Shown piece after piece: positions 34,095-42,963 of a stretch of DNA of 64,000 nt. The stretch spans positions 44,549 to 108,548 of the forward strand of contig JBMOQH010000012.1 in NCBI GenBank assembly GCA_049322795.1, in the 5' to 3' direction. A model generated the notes under the pieces. That model did no database searches. It was not told the origin of the DNA and worked only from the letters and a program-made list of their open reading frames with translations. Made by a program: the position numbers and the translations under genes. How positions within the stretch are numbered: position 1 is the first letter of the stretch; each line of letters opens with the position of its first letter. Origin of the DNA: Immundisolibacter sp049322795. Lineage in GTDB: Bacteria; Pseudomonadota; Gammaproteobacteria; Immundisolibacterales; Immundisolibacteraceae.

Positions 34095-35315
34095 ATGAGC
34101 ATGCAGATCAAGCGCTACAGCGCCCCCGACATGCGCCGGGCCTTGCATCAGGTCCGTCAGGTGCAGGGCGCGCAGGCGGTCATCCTGTCGAGCCGCCGGC
34201 TGCCGGACGGCGTCGAGGTGATTGCCGCCGACGACTACGACGCGGCCCTGATCGAGCGCCTGGCGGTGGCCGGCGACGGCAGCGACTTGCCGGCCGGCAG
34301 CGGCGGCGAATTGCCGGCGCCCGGTGCGGGCCGGCCGGCGCCGACCGACCTCGACCGCCTGGCCTGGGCAGTCGATCCGGCCATCTCGCAGCTGCGCTCG
34401 GAACTGACCACGCTGCGTGCGCTGCTGGAGACCGAACTGCGGCAGTCGGCGGCGCTGCGGCGCACGCCGCTGCAGGCCCAGCTCGCCGGCTATCTGGAGC
34501 AGCTCGGTCTCGGGCCGGCGCTGGTCGGGGAATTGCTGGCGCAGCTGGTGGAGACCAGGGACGTGGGCGCCGCCTGGCGCGAGCTGCTGGGCCAGCATCT
34601 GGCTCCCCGCATTCCGATCGCGAGCGACGACATGCTGGCCGCCGGCGGCGTGGTGGCGCTGCTCGGCCCGACCGGGGTCGGCAAGACCACCACCGTGGCC
34701 AAGCTCGCCGCGCGCTTCGTGCGCGAGCACGGCGCCCGGCACCTCGGCCTGCTCACCACCGACAACTACCGCGTCGGCGCCCACGAACAACTGCAAAGCT
34801 ATGGCCGCCTGCTGGGCGTGCCGGTGCAGATGGTGGACTCCACCGAGGACCTGGCGACGGCGCTGGCGGCGCTGGCCAACAAGCGCCTCATCCTGGTCGA
34901 CACCGCCGGCATGGGCCAGCGCGACCTGCGCCTGGGCGAGGCGCTGGCGAGCCTGCAACGCGACGGCCTGCGCGGCTACCTGACGCTCGCCAGCAACGCG
35001 CATGACAGCATGCTGGACGAGACCATCGCCGCCTTTGGCGCCCTGCCGCTGGCCGGCTGCGTGCTGACCAAGCTCGACGAATGCCCGAGCCTGGGCGGTG
35101 CGCTGTCGGCGGTGATCCGCCACGGCCTGCCGGTTGCGTGCGTCACCGACGGCCAGCGCGTGCCGGAGGACCTGCGCCCGGCGCGGGCCCGCGACCTGGT
35201 GGCGATCGCCGCGCAGCGGGTGCAGGCGCGCACCGCCCGTGCGGGTGTCCCCCGGCCGGATGTCGGCGGCGCACGACCAGCCGCCCAGCCGCAGCGGGTG
35301 GCCGCCCATGCTTGA
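34095..35315 (+). CDS. flhF: SRP-like GTPase FlhF
   Basis: This 406-residue protein has a variable basic N-terminus (QIKRYSAPDMRRALHQVR), a helical linker, and the NG domain of SRP GTPases with the G1 loop GPTGVGKTTT (Lys197), TTDNYRVGAHEQL and DTAGMGQRD. FlhF marks the pole where the flagellum is built. ATG at 34095 is chosen; a second ATG lies two codons later. The gene order flhA-flhF-flhG-fliA is that of polar flagellates such as Pseudomonas and Vibrio. Confidence 0.96.
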   Translation: MSMQIKRYSAPDMRRALHQVRQVQGAQAVILSSRRLPDGVEVIAADDYDAALIERLAVAGDGSDLPAGSGGELPAPGAGRPAPTDLDRLAWAVDPAISQLRSELTTLRALLETELRQSAALRRTPLQAQLAGYLEQLGLGPALVGELLAQLVETRDVGAAWRELLGQHLAPRIPIASDDMLAAGGVVALLGPTGVGKTTTVAKLAARFVREHGARHLGLLTTDNYRVGAHEQLQSYGRLLGVPVQMVDSTEDLATALAALANKRLILVDTAGMGQRDLRLGEALASLQRDGLRGYLTLASNAHDSMLDETIAAFGALPLAGCVLTKLDECPSLGGALSAVIRHGLPVACVTDGQRVPEDLRPARARDLVAIAAQRVQARTARAGVPRPDVGGARPAAQPQRVAAHA

Positions 35316-36189
35316 GGCCGCCTTCGACCAGGCGCACGGCCTGCGCGGCCTGCAGGCGGCCCGGCCGGTGCAGGTGATCGCCGTCACCGGCGGCAAGGGC
35401 GGGGTCGGCAAGACCAACGTGTCGGTCAACCTCGGCGTGGCGCTGGCCCGGCGCGGCCGCGGCGTGCTGCTGCTGGACGCCGATCTTGGTCTGGCCAACG
35501 TGGACGTGCTGCTGGGCCTGAAGCCGCGCTGGACGCTGCAACACGTGCTGGCCGGCGAGCGCGAGCTCGACGAAATCATCGTCGACGGACCGGCTGGGCT
35601 GCGCATCGTGCCGGCGGCGTCCGGCGTGGCCGGCATGGCGGATCTGCCGCCGGCCGCCTACGGCGGGCTCATCCACGCCTTCGGGCAGCTCGCCACCGAC
35701 GTGGACGTGCTGCTGGTGGATACCGCGGCCGGCGTGTCGGAAGGCGTCATGAGCTTCGCCCGCGCCGCCCAGGAAGTGCTGGTGGTGGTATGCGACGAGC
35801 CGGCCTCGCTCACCGACGCCTACGCCCTGATCAAGCTGCTCAGCACCCGGCACGGCGTCAGCCGGTTTCGGGTGCTCGCCAACATGGTCCGCCGCGCCCG
35901 CGACGGCCGCGAGCTGTTCGGCAAGCTGCTGACGGTGTGCGACCAGTACCTCGACGTGGTGCTGGAGTTCGCCGGCGTGGTGCCGTTCGACGATTACCTG
36001 CGCCGCGCCGTGCAGCGCCGCGAGCCGGTCATCGAAGCCTACCCGCGCAGCCCGGCGGCGTTCGCGCTGCGTCAGCTGGCGGAGCAGGTGGAACGCTGGC
36101 CGCGCCCACGCGGCGCCAGCGGGCATCTGGAGTTTTTCTTCGAGCGCATGTTGCAGCCGCGTGAGGTTGCGTTGGGAGGTTCGGCATGA
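35308..36189 (+). CDS. flhG: Flagellar number regulator FlhG (FleN), MinD-like ATPase
   Basis: This 293-residue ParA/MinD-type ATPase has the deviant Walker A GKGGVGKT (29-36), LLLDADLGLANVDVLLGL and VLLVDTAAG. It limits flagellar number and counteracts FlhF; in Pseudomonas FleN also restrains the activator FleQ. The N-terminal DQAHGLRGLQ (7-16) matches the FlhF-stimulating motif. I take the ATG at 35308 (8-base overlap with flhF); an ATG at 35260 in the same frame would add 16 residues. Confidence 0.95.
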   Translation: MLEAAFDQAHGLRGLQAARPVQVIAVTGGKGGVGKTNVSVNLGVALARRGRGVLLLDADLGLANVDVLLGLKPRWTLQHVLAGERELDEIIVDGPAGLRIVPAASGVAGMADLPPAAYGGLIHAFGQLATDVDVLLVDTAAGVSEGVMSFARAAQEVLVVVCDEPASLTDAYALIKLLSTRHGVSRFRVLANMVRRARDGRELFGKLLTVCDQYLDVVLEFAGVVPFDDYLRRAVQRREPVIEAYPRSPAAFALRQLAEQVERWPRPRGASGHLEFFFERMLQPREVALGGSA

Positions 36190-36926
36190 ACGCAGTTCTG
36201 GCATACAGGAAAACCGCCAGCGCGGAGGTTTCGGCCAGTGAAGTTGAGCGCCTGGTCCACCTGCATGCGCCGTTGGTAAAGCGCATCGCCTACCACCTGC
36301 TCGCGCGCCTGCCGGCCAGCGTGCTGGTGGACGACCTCATCCAGGCCGGCATGGTCGGTCTGATGGAGGCGGCGCGGCGCTTCGACGACGGCCAGGGCGC
36401 CAGCTTCGAAACGTATGCCGGCATCCGCATCCGCGGCACCATGCTCGACGAGCTGCGCCGCGGCGGCTGGCTGCCGCGCACGGCGCTGCGCAAGCTGCGT
36501 CAGCTGACCGAAGCGACCCGCGCCGCCGAACGCGAACTCGGCGGCGAGGCGCCGCCGGAGGCCATCGCCCGGCATCTGGGCATGGACATGGACAGCTACT
36601 TCACGCTGGTGCGCGAGGCGTCCGAATTCGGCGTCGTGCGCTTCGCCGACATGGGCAACGAGGACGACGAGCCGTGGGAAAACGGCATCGCCGACAACGC
36701 CCCCGGCCCGCAGGCGCAGGTGGAGGAGGACGACCTGCGCGCCAGCATCGCCGCCGCCGTGGACCTGCTGCCGCCGCGCGAGAAGCTGGTGATGTCGCTG
36801 TACTACGAGCAGGAGCTGAACCTGCGCGAGATCGGCGAGGTGCTCGGCGTGAGCGAGTCGCGCGTGTGCCAGATCCACGGCCAGGCGCTGCTGCGCCTGC
36901 GCACGCGCCTGAACGGCGGCGCCTGA
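36186..36926 (+). CDS. fliA: Flagellar sigma factor FliA (sigma-28)
   Basis: This 246-residue sigma factor has region 2 (DDLIQAGMVGLMEAARRFD, then YAGIRIRGTMLDELRR), region 3 (about 95-165) and region 4 (LREIGEVLGVSESRVCQIHGQAL, the promoter -35 reader). It directs late flagellar genes such as flagellin and stators, none of which other than motCD is in the window. It overlaps flhG by four bases, so early-gene transcription supplies it. Confidence 0.96.
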   Translation: MNAVLAYRKTASAEVSASEVERLVHLHAPLVKRIAYHLLARLPASVLVDDLIQAGMVGLMEAARRFDDGQGASFETYAGIRIRGTMLDELRRGGWLPRTALRKLRQLTEATRAAERELGGEAPPEAIARHLGMDMDSYFTLVREASEFGVVRFADMGNEDDEPWENGIADNAPGPQAQVEEDDLRASIAAAVDLLPPREKLVMSLYYEQELNLREIGEVLGVSESRVCQIHGQALLRLRTRLNGGA

Positions 36927-36952
36927 GCTTTCCGCGGCACGAGGTCTGAGCG

Positions 36953-37693
36953 ATGGACATCCTGAGTTTCGCCGGCGTGATGATGGCCTTCATCGCCATC
37001 CTGGGCGGCAACGCCCTCGAAGGCGGCCACCTGAGCTCGCTGGTGCAGCCGACCGCGTTCCTGATCGTCGGCGGCGGCACCATCGGTGCGGTGATGGTGC
37101 AGACCCCGCTGCCCACCTTCCTGAAGGCCATGAAGATGGCCGGCTGGGTGTTCATGCCGCCCACGCACGATTTCAAGTCCGCCATCGGCAAGATCGTCGA
37201 ATGGGGCAACGTGGCCCGCCGCGAGGGTCTGCTGGGGCTCGAGTCGGCCTCGGAGGCCGAAACCGATCCCTTCCTCAAGAAAGGGCTCCAGCTGCTGGTC
37301 GACGGCAGCGAGCCGGACACCATCCGCGGCGTGCTGGAGGTGGAGGTGTCGGCCGCCGAGCACCTCGAGAACACCGCGGCCAAGGTCTACGACGGCTTCG
37401 GCGGCTACTCGCCGACCATCGGCATCATCGGCGCGGTGATGGGCCTCATCCACGTCATGGAAAACCTGTCGGACCCGAGCAAGCTCGGCGGCGGCATCGC
37501 CGTGGCCTTCGTCGCCACCATCTACGGCGTGGCGCTGGCCAACCTGTTCTTCCTGCCGATGGCGACCAAGATCAAGGGCGTGGTGCACCACCGCACGCAG
37601 TTCAAGGAGCTGACCATCGAGGGCCTGGTGGCCATCGCCGCCGGCGAGAACCCGCGCAACATCGAGATGAAGCTGCAGGGCTACCTGGACTGA
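36953..37693 (+). CDS. motC: Flagellar stator protein MotC (MotA/PomA family)
   Basis: This 246-residue protein has four membrane helices (two near 1-50, two near 150-205) and a cytoplasmic loop with charged residues that contacts FliG. Sequence features such as GGNALEGGHLSSLVQPTA and a short C-terminus match the MotC/PomA branch rather than enteric MotA. With MotD it forms an ion-driven stator. It follows fliA by 26 bases, the position it holds in Pseudomonas after the chemotaxis genes, which are missing here. Confidence 0.92.
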   Translation: MDILSFAGVMMAFIAILGGNALEGGHLSSLVQPTAFLIVGGGTIGAVMVQTPLPTFLKAMKMAGWVFMPPTHDFKSAIGKIVEWGNVARREGLLGLESASEAETDPFLKKGLQLLVDGSEPDTIRGVLEVEVSAAEHLENTAAKVYDGFGGYSPTIGIIGAVMGLIHVMENLSDPSKLGGGIAVAFVATIYGVALANLFFLPMATKIKGVVHHRTQFKELTIEGLVAIAAGENPRNIEMKLQGYLD

Positions 37694-37703
37694 GCACGCC
37701 GCC

Positions 37704-38732
37704 GTGGCCCGCAAGAAAAAACACGAGGAGCACGAGAACCACGAGCGCTGGCTGGTCTCGTACGCGGACTTCATCACGCTGCTGTTTGCCTTCTTCGTGG
37801 TGATGTACGCCGTGTCGTCGGTCAATGAGGGCAAGTACCGGGTGCTGTCGGACTCGATGATCGCGGCGTTCCGTTCGCCGACCAAGTCGATCATGCCGAT
37901 CCAGGTCGGCAACATCGTCAAGAGCCCATCCGGCACCGCCGTCGAGCTGCCACCGATGGCGCAAAACCGCATGATCCAGGCCACGCGCATGACGCCGCGC
38001 AGCGGCGATGGCGGCAGCGGCTCACCCAAGGAAGCCCTGCACCGCATGGCGAACGATCTGGCGCGCGCCTTTCAGCCGCTGATCGCCGCAGACCTGGTCA
38101 GCATCCGCGAGGGCCAGCTGTGGCTCGAGCTCGAAATCCGCTCCGCGGTGCTGTTCGACTCCGGGCGCGCCGACGTGCGGGCCGACGCGCTGCCGATCGT
38201 CGACCAGGTGGTCGACATCCTGGCCGGCGTTCCCAATTCGGTCCGCGTGGAGGGTTACACCGACAACGTGCCGATCAGCACCAGCCAGTTCCGCTCCAAC
38301 TGGGATCTGTCGGCGGCGCGCGCCGGCAGCATGGTGCACCGCCTGCTCGAGCGCGGCATCGATCCGCTGCGCCTGTCGCTCGCCGGCTACGGCGAGTACC
38401 GGCCAATCGCCGACAACGCCACCGAGGAAGGCCGCACGCGCAACCGGCGTGTGGTGCTGGTCGTGCTGGCGACGCAGGATGCCGCCACGGCCCGCGAACA
38501 GCACCTGACCCTGACCCGTCAGGGCCCGGACGACGTCGGCCTGCGCGTGCCCGGGCAGCTGCCGAGCGCGCTGTCCATCGTGTCCGCGAGCGCAGGGGAA
38601 GCCGGCGCGGACCATGGAGCCGTGCCGGCCGTGCATTCGAATGCCCGCTGGCCCTCCGACCGCCGTGCCGCGGGCGGCGTGCCGCCCTTCGTGCCCGGGC
38701 CGCTGCTGCCTCAGGTGGCGCCCGCCCTGTAA
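37704..38732 (+). CDS. motD: Flagellar stator protein MotD (MotB/OmpA family)
   Basis: This 342-residue stator partner has the ion-binding Asp22 in the membrane helix SYADFITLLFAFFVVMYAV, a plug/linker, and an OmpA-like peptidoglycan-binding domain (about 145-255) with VEGYTDNVPI and LSLAGYGEYRPIA. A proline-rich tail of about 80 residues follows (about 260-342), which is longer than in MotB. The highly basic and His-rich N-terminus (RKKKHEEHENHERW) is typical of MotD. The start is GTG, ten bases after motC. Confidence 0.93.
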   Translation: MARKKKHEEHENHERWLVSYADFITLLFAFFVVMYAVSSVNEGKYRVLSDSMIAAFRSPTKSIMPIQVGNIVKSPSGTAVELPPMAQNRMIQATRMTPRSGDGGSGSPKEALHRMANDLARAFQPLIAADLVSIREGQLWLELEIRSAVLFDSGRADVRADALPIVDQVVDILAGVPNSVRVEGYTDNVPISTSQFRSNWDLSAARAGSMVHRLLERGIDPLRLSLAGYGEYRPIADNATEEGRTRNRRVVLVVLATQDAATAREQHLTLTRQGPDDVGLRVPGQLPSALSIVSASAGEAGADHGAVPAVHSNARWPSDRRAAGGVPPFVPGPLLPQVAPAL

Positions 38733-38756
38733 TCCACGGCCTCGGGCCGGCCCGGG

Positions 38757-38773
38757 CGGCGTGCAGCACGCCG
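38757..38773. terminator. GC hairpin after motD
   Basis: CGGCGTGC (38757-38764) and GCACGCCG (38766-38773) form a tight hairpin 24 bases after the motD stop. There is no T-tract, so termination is possible but not shown. Confidence 0.35.
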
Positions 38774-38878
38774 TGGCGCGCGGTGTCGAAAAAGGGCCAG
38801 GACGCCTCCTTTCGACATCCTGATAAGGTTGCCGCCCCGCCGGCCACGCCGCGCGGCGTGGCCAGTCCTGGGGAGCCC

Positions 38879-40096
38879 ATGCAGACGCAATTTCCGGAAC
38901 ACGTGCGCGCCAGCGCCGAGGGTGCCGCCGTCGAGCGCATCGTGCGCAAGTGCGTGCACTGCGGCTTTTGCAACGTCACCTGCCCCACGTTTCAGGTGCG
39001 CCGGGACGAACTCGACGGCCCGCGCGGGCGCATCTACCAGATCAAGGACGCCATCGAGACCGGCATCGCCGCGCCGTCGCTGCGCACGCATCTCGACCGC
39101 TGCCTGACCTGCCGGGCCTGCGAGACGACTTGCCCGGCGGGTGTCGAGTACGGCCGGGTGCTGGATTTCGGCCGTGAGCTGGCCGAGCGGGCCGTGCCGC
39201 GCGGCCGGCGCGAGCGCCTGCTGCGCTGGGGTTTGCGCCGGGTGCTGCCGCACGCCGGGCGCTTCTCGGCCCTGCTGGGTTTGGGCCGCGGCATGCGTCC
39301 GCTGCTGCCGGCCAGGCTCAAGGCGCTGATTCCGCCCGCCCGCGCGGCGGGTCCGCGGCCGGTCGGTCATCACGCCCGGCGCATGCTGCTGCTGGCCGGC
39401 TGCGTGCAGGACGCGCTCGATCCGCGCATCAACGCCGCCGCCGCGCGCGTGCTCGATCGCCTCGGCATCACGCTGGAGACCGTCACCGGTGCCGGCTGCT
39501 GCGGCGCCATCAGCCACCACCTGACGGCCACGCACGAGGCGCGCGATTTCATGCGCCGCAACATCGACGCCTGGTGGCCGCACGTTGAGCAGGGCGCCGA
39601 GGCCATCGTGGTCACCGCCAGCGGCTGCGCGGTGCAGGTGAAGGACTACGGCCACCTGCTGGCCGACGATCCCGCCTACGCCGAGCGCGCCGCGCGAATC
39701 AGCGCGCTGGCGCGCGATCTGTCGCAGGTACTCGCCGCGGAGGACCTGACGCGCCTGCAAGCGGCGCCGGGCGCGCCGCGCCGCATCGCCTTTCAGAGCC
39801 CGTGCACGCTGCAGCACGGCCAGCGCCTGGGCGGCGTGGTCGAGAACCTGCTGCGCCGCGCCGGCTTCGAGCTGCTGCCGGTGGCGGATGGCCACCTGTG
39901 CTGCGGCGCCGCCGGCACCTACGCGCTGCTGCAGCGCGAGCTGTCCGACGAACTGCGCGGGCGCAAGCTCGCCAACCTCGCCGCCAACGGGCCGGAACTG
40001 ATCGCCACCGCCAACATCGGCTGTCTCACGCACCTGCAGGCGGCATCGCCGGTGCCGGTGCGGCACTGGATCGAGCTGTTTGACCCGGTCGCCTGA
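38879..40096 (+). CDS. glcF: Glycolate oxidase iron-sulfur subunit (GlcF-like)
   Basis: This 405-residue protein has two [4Fe-4S] ferredoxin motifs, CVHCGFCNVTCP (about 23-34) and CLTCRACETTCP (about 75-86), then two CCG (heterodisulfide-reductase-type) domains with GCCGAIS and LCCGAAG. GlcF passes electrons from the GlcD/GlcE flavoproteins that oxidise glycolate or another 2-hydroxyacid. Neither glcD nor glcE is adjacent, which is unusual; partners must lie elsewhere, or it serves another dehydrogenase such as D-lactate dehydrogenase. The frame is open far upstream, but the ATG at 38879 starts the family sequence (MQTQFPEH) behind GGGGAG. Confidence 0.92.
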   Translation: MQTQFPEHVRASAEGAAVERIVRKCVHCGFCNVTCPTFQVRRDELDGPRGRIYQIKDAIETGIAAPSLRTHLDRCLTCRACETTCPAGVEYGRVLDFGRELAERAVPRGRRERLLRWGLRRVLPHAGRFSALLGLGRGMRPLLPARLKALIPPARAAGPRPVGHHARRMLLLAGCVQDALDPRINAAAARVLDRLGITLETVTGAGCCGAISHHLTATHEARDFMRRNIDAWWPHVEQGAEAIVVTASGCAVQVKDYGHLLADDPAYAERAARISALARDLSQVLAAEDLTRLQAAPGAPRRIAFQSPCTLQHGQRLGGVVENLLRRAGFELLPVADGHLCCGAAGTYALLQRELSDELRGRKLANLAANGPELIATANIGCLTHLQAASPVPVRHWIELFDPVA

Positions 40097-40189
40097 ACCC
40101 CGCGGCCCACAGGCTCCAGCGCGCCGGCCTCGGCCGCTGCATGGGCGTTCGCCGCACCCGCCAGGCCAAGCACGTACAAGGACTTTTGC

Positions 40190-41770
40190 ATGATCACCGG
40201 CGACATCAAGAATCAGATCGACCGCATCTGGGACGCCTTCTGGTCCGGCGGCATTTCCAATCCGCTGGAGGTGATCGAGCAGATCACCTACCTGCTGTTC
40301 CTGCGCCGCCTCGACGACCTGCACACGCTGGAGGAAAACAAGGCCAACCGGCTCCGGCTGCCCATGACGCGGCGCATCTTTCCGCAGGGCAGCGACGCCA
40401 GGGGCCGGCCCTACGAGGACTACCGCTGGTCGCGCTTCAGGCACTTCGCGCCGGCCGACATGTTCACCGTGGTCGGCGAGCACGTCTTCCCCTACCTGCG
40501 CGCCGATCTCGCCCGCCAGCTCGGCAACGGCGACTCCACCTATGCGCACCACATGAAGGACGCGCGCTTCACCATCCCGACGCCGGCGCTGCTGGCCAGG
40601 GTGGTGGACCTGCTCGACCAGGTGCCGATGGAAGACCGCGACACCAAGGGCGACGTCTACGAATACATGCTGGCCAAGATTGCCAGCGCCGGGCAGAACG
40701 GCCAGTTCCGCACCCCGCGCCACATCATCCGGCTGATGGTGGAGCTGACCGCACCGCAGCCGCTTGACGTCATCTGCGACCCCGCCTGCGGCACGGCGGG
40801 CTTTCTGGTGGCGGCCGGCGAGTACCTGCGCGAGCGGCACGCCGGGCTGCTGCACGACGCCGCGCTCAACGAACACTTCCACCACTGGATGTTCCACGGC
40901 TTCGACTTCGACAACACCATGCTGCGCATCGGCAGCATGAACATGCTGCTGCACGGCGTGGACAGCCCGGACATCCGCTACCGCGACTCACTCGCCCAGG
41001 ACCACGCCGGCGAGGAAGAGAAGTACACCCTGGTGCTGGCCAATCCGCCCTTCGCCGGCAGCCTAGATTACGAAAACACCGCCAAGGACCTGCTGCAGAT
41101 CGTCAAGACCAAAAAGACCGAGCTGCTGTTCCTGGCGCTGTTCCTGCGCCTGCTCAAGCCCGGCGGCCGCGCGGCGGTGATCGTGCCCGACGGCGTGCTG
41201 TTCGGCTCCAGCAACGCGCACCGGGAGCTGCGCCGCATGCTGGTGGAGGACCAGAAGCTCGACGCCGTGGTCAAGCTGCCCGGCGGCGTGTTCCGGCCCT
41301 ACGCGGGTGTGTCCACCGCCATCCTGCTGTTCACCAAAACCAACTCCGGCGGCACCGATCAGGTGTGGTTCTACGACGTGCAGGCCGACGGCTGGAGCCT
41401 CGACGACAAGCGCGCCCCGCTGCTGCCGGAGGACAAGCTCGGCCCGGTGCCTTCCTGTCATTCCGGCGAAAGCCGGAATCCAGCGCCCTTGACTCCAGAA
41501 GAACACGCGAAAAACAACCTGCCCGACGTACTCGCCCGCTGGAATGAGCGCGCCGGCACCGAGCGCGAACGCCCGCGCACCGCGCAGAGCTTCTGCGTGC
41601 CCAAGGTCGACATCGCCGCGCAGGGCTACGACCTCTCGCTCAACCGCTACAAGGAAGTGGTGCACGAGGCGGTCGAGCACCGCCCGCCGAAGGAGATCCT
41701 GGCCGAGTTGTGGAAGCTGGAGGAGGAGATCCAGCGCGGGATGAAGGAGTTGGAGGGGATGTTGGGATGA
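40190..41770 (+). CDS. hsdM: Type I restriction-modification methyltransferase HsdM
   Basis: This 526-residue protein is the adenine-N6 methyltransferase subunit. The N-terminal HsdM helical domain (about 5-140) precedes the AdoMet-binding motif DPACGTAGFL (Asp197) and the catalytic NPPF (285-288). Residues 421-432 (PSCHSGESRNPA) are not part of the family: the bases encoding them are half of the REP-like element that fills the array downstream, read in frame. The C-terminal recognition region resumes with EEHAKNNLP and keeps the family ending, so the subunit is probably still functional. hsdS follows with a four-base overlap. Together with hsdR it forms a host-protection and DNA-cutting complex. 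Confidence 0.96.
   Translation: MITGDIKNQIDRIWDAFWSGGISNPLEVIEQITYLLFLRRLDDLHTLEENKANRLRLPMTRRIFPQGSDARGRPYEDYRWSRFRHFAPADMFTVVGEHVFPYLRADLARQLGNGDSTYAHHMKDARFTIPTPALLARVVDLLDQVPMEDRDTKGDVYEYMLAKIASAGQNGQFRTPRHIIRLMVELTAPQPLDVICDPACGTAGFLVAAGEYLRERHAGLLHDAALNEHFHHWMFHGFDFDNTMLRIGSMNMLLHGVDSPDIRYRDSLAQDHAGEEEKYTLVLANPPFAGSLDYENTAKDLLQIVKTKKTELLFLALFLRLLKPGGRAAVIVPDGVLFGSSNAHRELRRMLVEDQKLDAVVKLPGGVFRPYAGVSTAILLFTKTNSGGTDQVWFYDVQADGWSLDDKRAPLLPEDKLGPVPSCHSGESRNPAPLTPEEHAKNNLPDVLARWNERAGTERERPRTAQSFCVPKVDIAAQGYDLSLNRYKEVVHEAVEHRPPKEILAELWKLEEEIQRGMKELEGMLG
41457..41483 (+). repeat. Half REP-like element inside hsdM
   Basis: The stretch contains TTCCGGC-GAAA-GCCGGAA, a 7-base-pair hairpin preceded by TGTCA and followed by TCCAG. 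It matches the left arm of the element repeated at 42993, 43211, 43431 and 43878. It is inserted in frame in the hsdM coding sequence without a stop. Confidence 0.85.
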
Positions 41771-42963
41771 GCGCTTCTCCCGTGCTGGTGCGACTTCAAG
41801 ACCTGGCGGATATCAATCCGTCAATCCGCGTGAGTCCCGCAAGTGACGAAATCGTCTCGTTTCTTCCGATGTCGGCCGTTGACGCTGAGCAAGTGGATGC
41901 GGTCAACACTGAGACCCGACAGTTCAACGAAGTCAGCAAGGGCTACACGCCCTTTCTCCGCGATGACGTACTGGTCGCGAAGATCACGCCATGCTTCGAG
42001 AACGGAAAGATTGCCCAGGCGAAGCCCACGCGGCGTCTTGGATTTGGCTCTACGGAGTTTCATGTCGTTCGGCCGCACGTCGACCGCTTAGACGCACGGT
42101 ACCTCGTTCATTTCTTGCGCCAAGAGCGTATTCGGAAGGATGGGGAGCGGAGGATGACTGGCAGCGCCGGGCAGCGGCGCGTACCAGCGCACTTCCTCGC
42201 GAATCTTGGCGTTCCCCTCCCGTCCCTCCCCGAGCAGCGGCGGATTGCGGCGATCCTGGACAAAGCGGACGCGCTGCGGGCCAAGCGCCGCTCTGCCCTC
42301 GCCCAGCTCGACACCCTCACCCAATCCATCTTCCTCGACATGTTCGGCGACCCCGCCACGAAACCGAAGGGGTGGCCGGTGGTATCGATCGCGGACATCT
42401 GCGAAGTGAAGGGTGGCAAGCGACTTCCGAAGGGCGAGGAGTACTCATCGGTCCCTACGCCGTTCCGATACATACGAGTCCTGGACCTTAAAGGGGGACG
42501 TGTTGACGAGTCGGCGCTTGTCTACTTGAAACCCGAGATACAAGCCGCAATAGCGCGCTACGTCGTCAACACTGGCGACGTGATTATCTCCATCGCTGGC
42601 TCGATCGGCTTGGTTGCGCCCGTTCCTGAATCGTTGGACGGGGTGAACCTCACGGAGAATGTAGCCAAGCTCGTCCCGCGAAGGTCCGAGCGGTACGAGG
42701 CCGAGTACTTGGCAAGGTTCCTTCAAACCGACCATGCGCAGGGGCAGATCGGCTCGCACATCGGACAGGTAACTATCGGAAAGCTTGCCCTCTTTCGGAT
42801 CGAGAAGATCAAGGTTCCACTCCCCCCGATCGACCTTCAGCGTGGATTCGTTCGCCGTGCTGCTGAGGTTGGCTTGCGCGCCGCTGCGCAGCGGGAAGCT
42901 CGGTCGCGACTGGATGATCTCTTCGCCTCTCTCCAGCACCGCGCCTTCCGGGGAGAGCTGTAG
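41767..42963 (+). CDS. hsdS: Type I restriction-modification specificity subunit HsdS
   Basis: This 398-residue protein chooses the DNA target of the complex. It has two target-recognition domains (about 1-155 and 205-360), each followed by a conserved helix: LPEQRRIAAILDKADALRAKRRSALAQLDTLTQSIFLDMFG (middle, given here only in part as LPEQRRIAAIL) and a C-terminal helix ending LDDLFASLQHRAFRGEL. The ATG overlaps hsdM by four bases. Base composition drops in the recognition domains, as is common for hsdS. Its last 40 or so bases recur, in degenerate form, in every unit of the repeat array that follows. Confidence 0.95.
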   Translation: MSASPVLVRLQDLADINPSIRVSPASDEIVSFLPMSAVDAEQVDAVNTETRQFNEVSKGYTPFLRDDVLVAKITPCFENGKIAQAKPTRRLGFGSTEFHVVRPHVDRLDARYLVHFLRQERIRKDGERRMTGSAGQRRVPAHFLANLGVPLPSLPEQRRIAAILDKADALRAKRRSALAQLDTLTQSIFLDMFGDPATKPKGWPVVSIADICEVKGGKRLPKGEEYSSVPTPFRYIRVLDLKGGRVDESALVYLKPEIQAAIARYVVNTGDVIISIAGSIGLVAPVPESLDGVNLTENVAKLVPRRSERYEAEYLARFLQTDHAQGQIGSHIGQVTIGKLALFRIEKIKVPLPPIDLQRGFVRRAAEVGLRAAAQREARSRLDDLFASLQHRAFRGEL

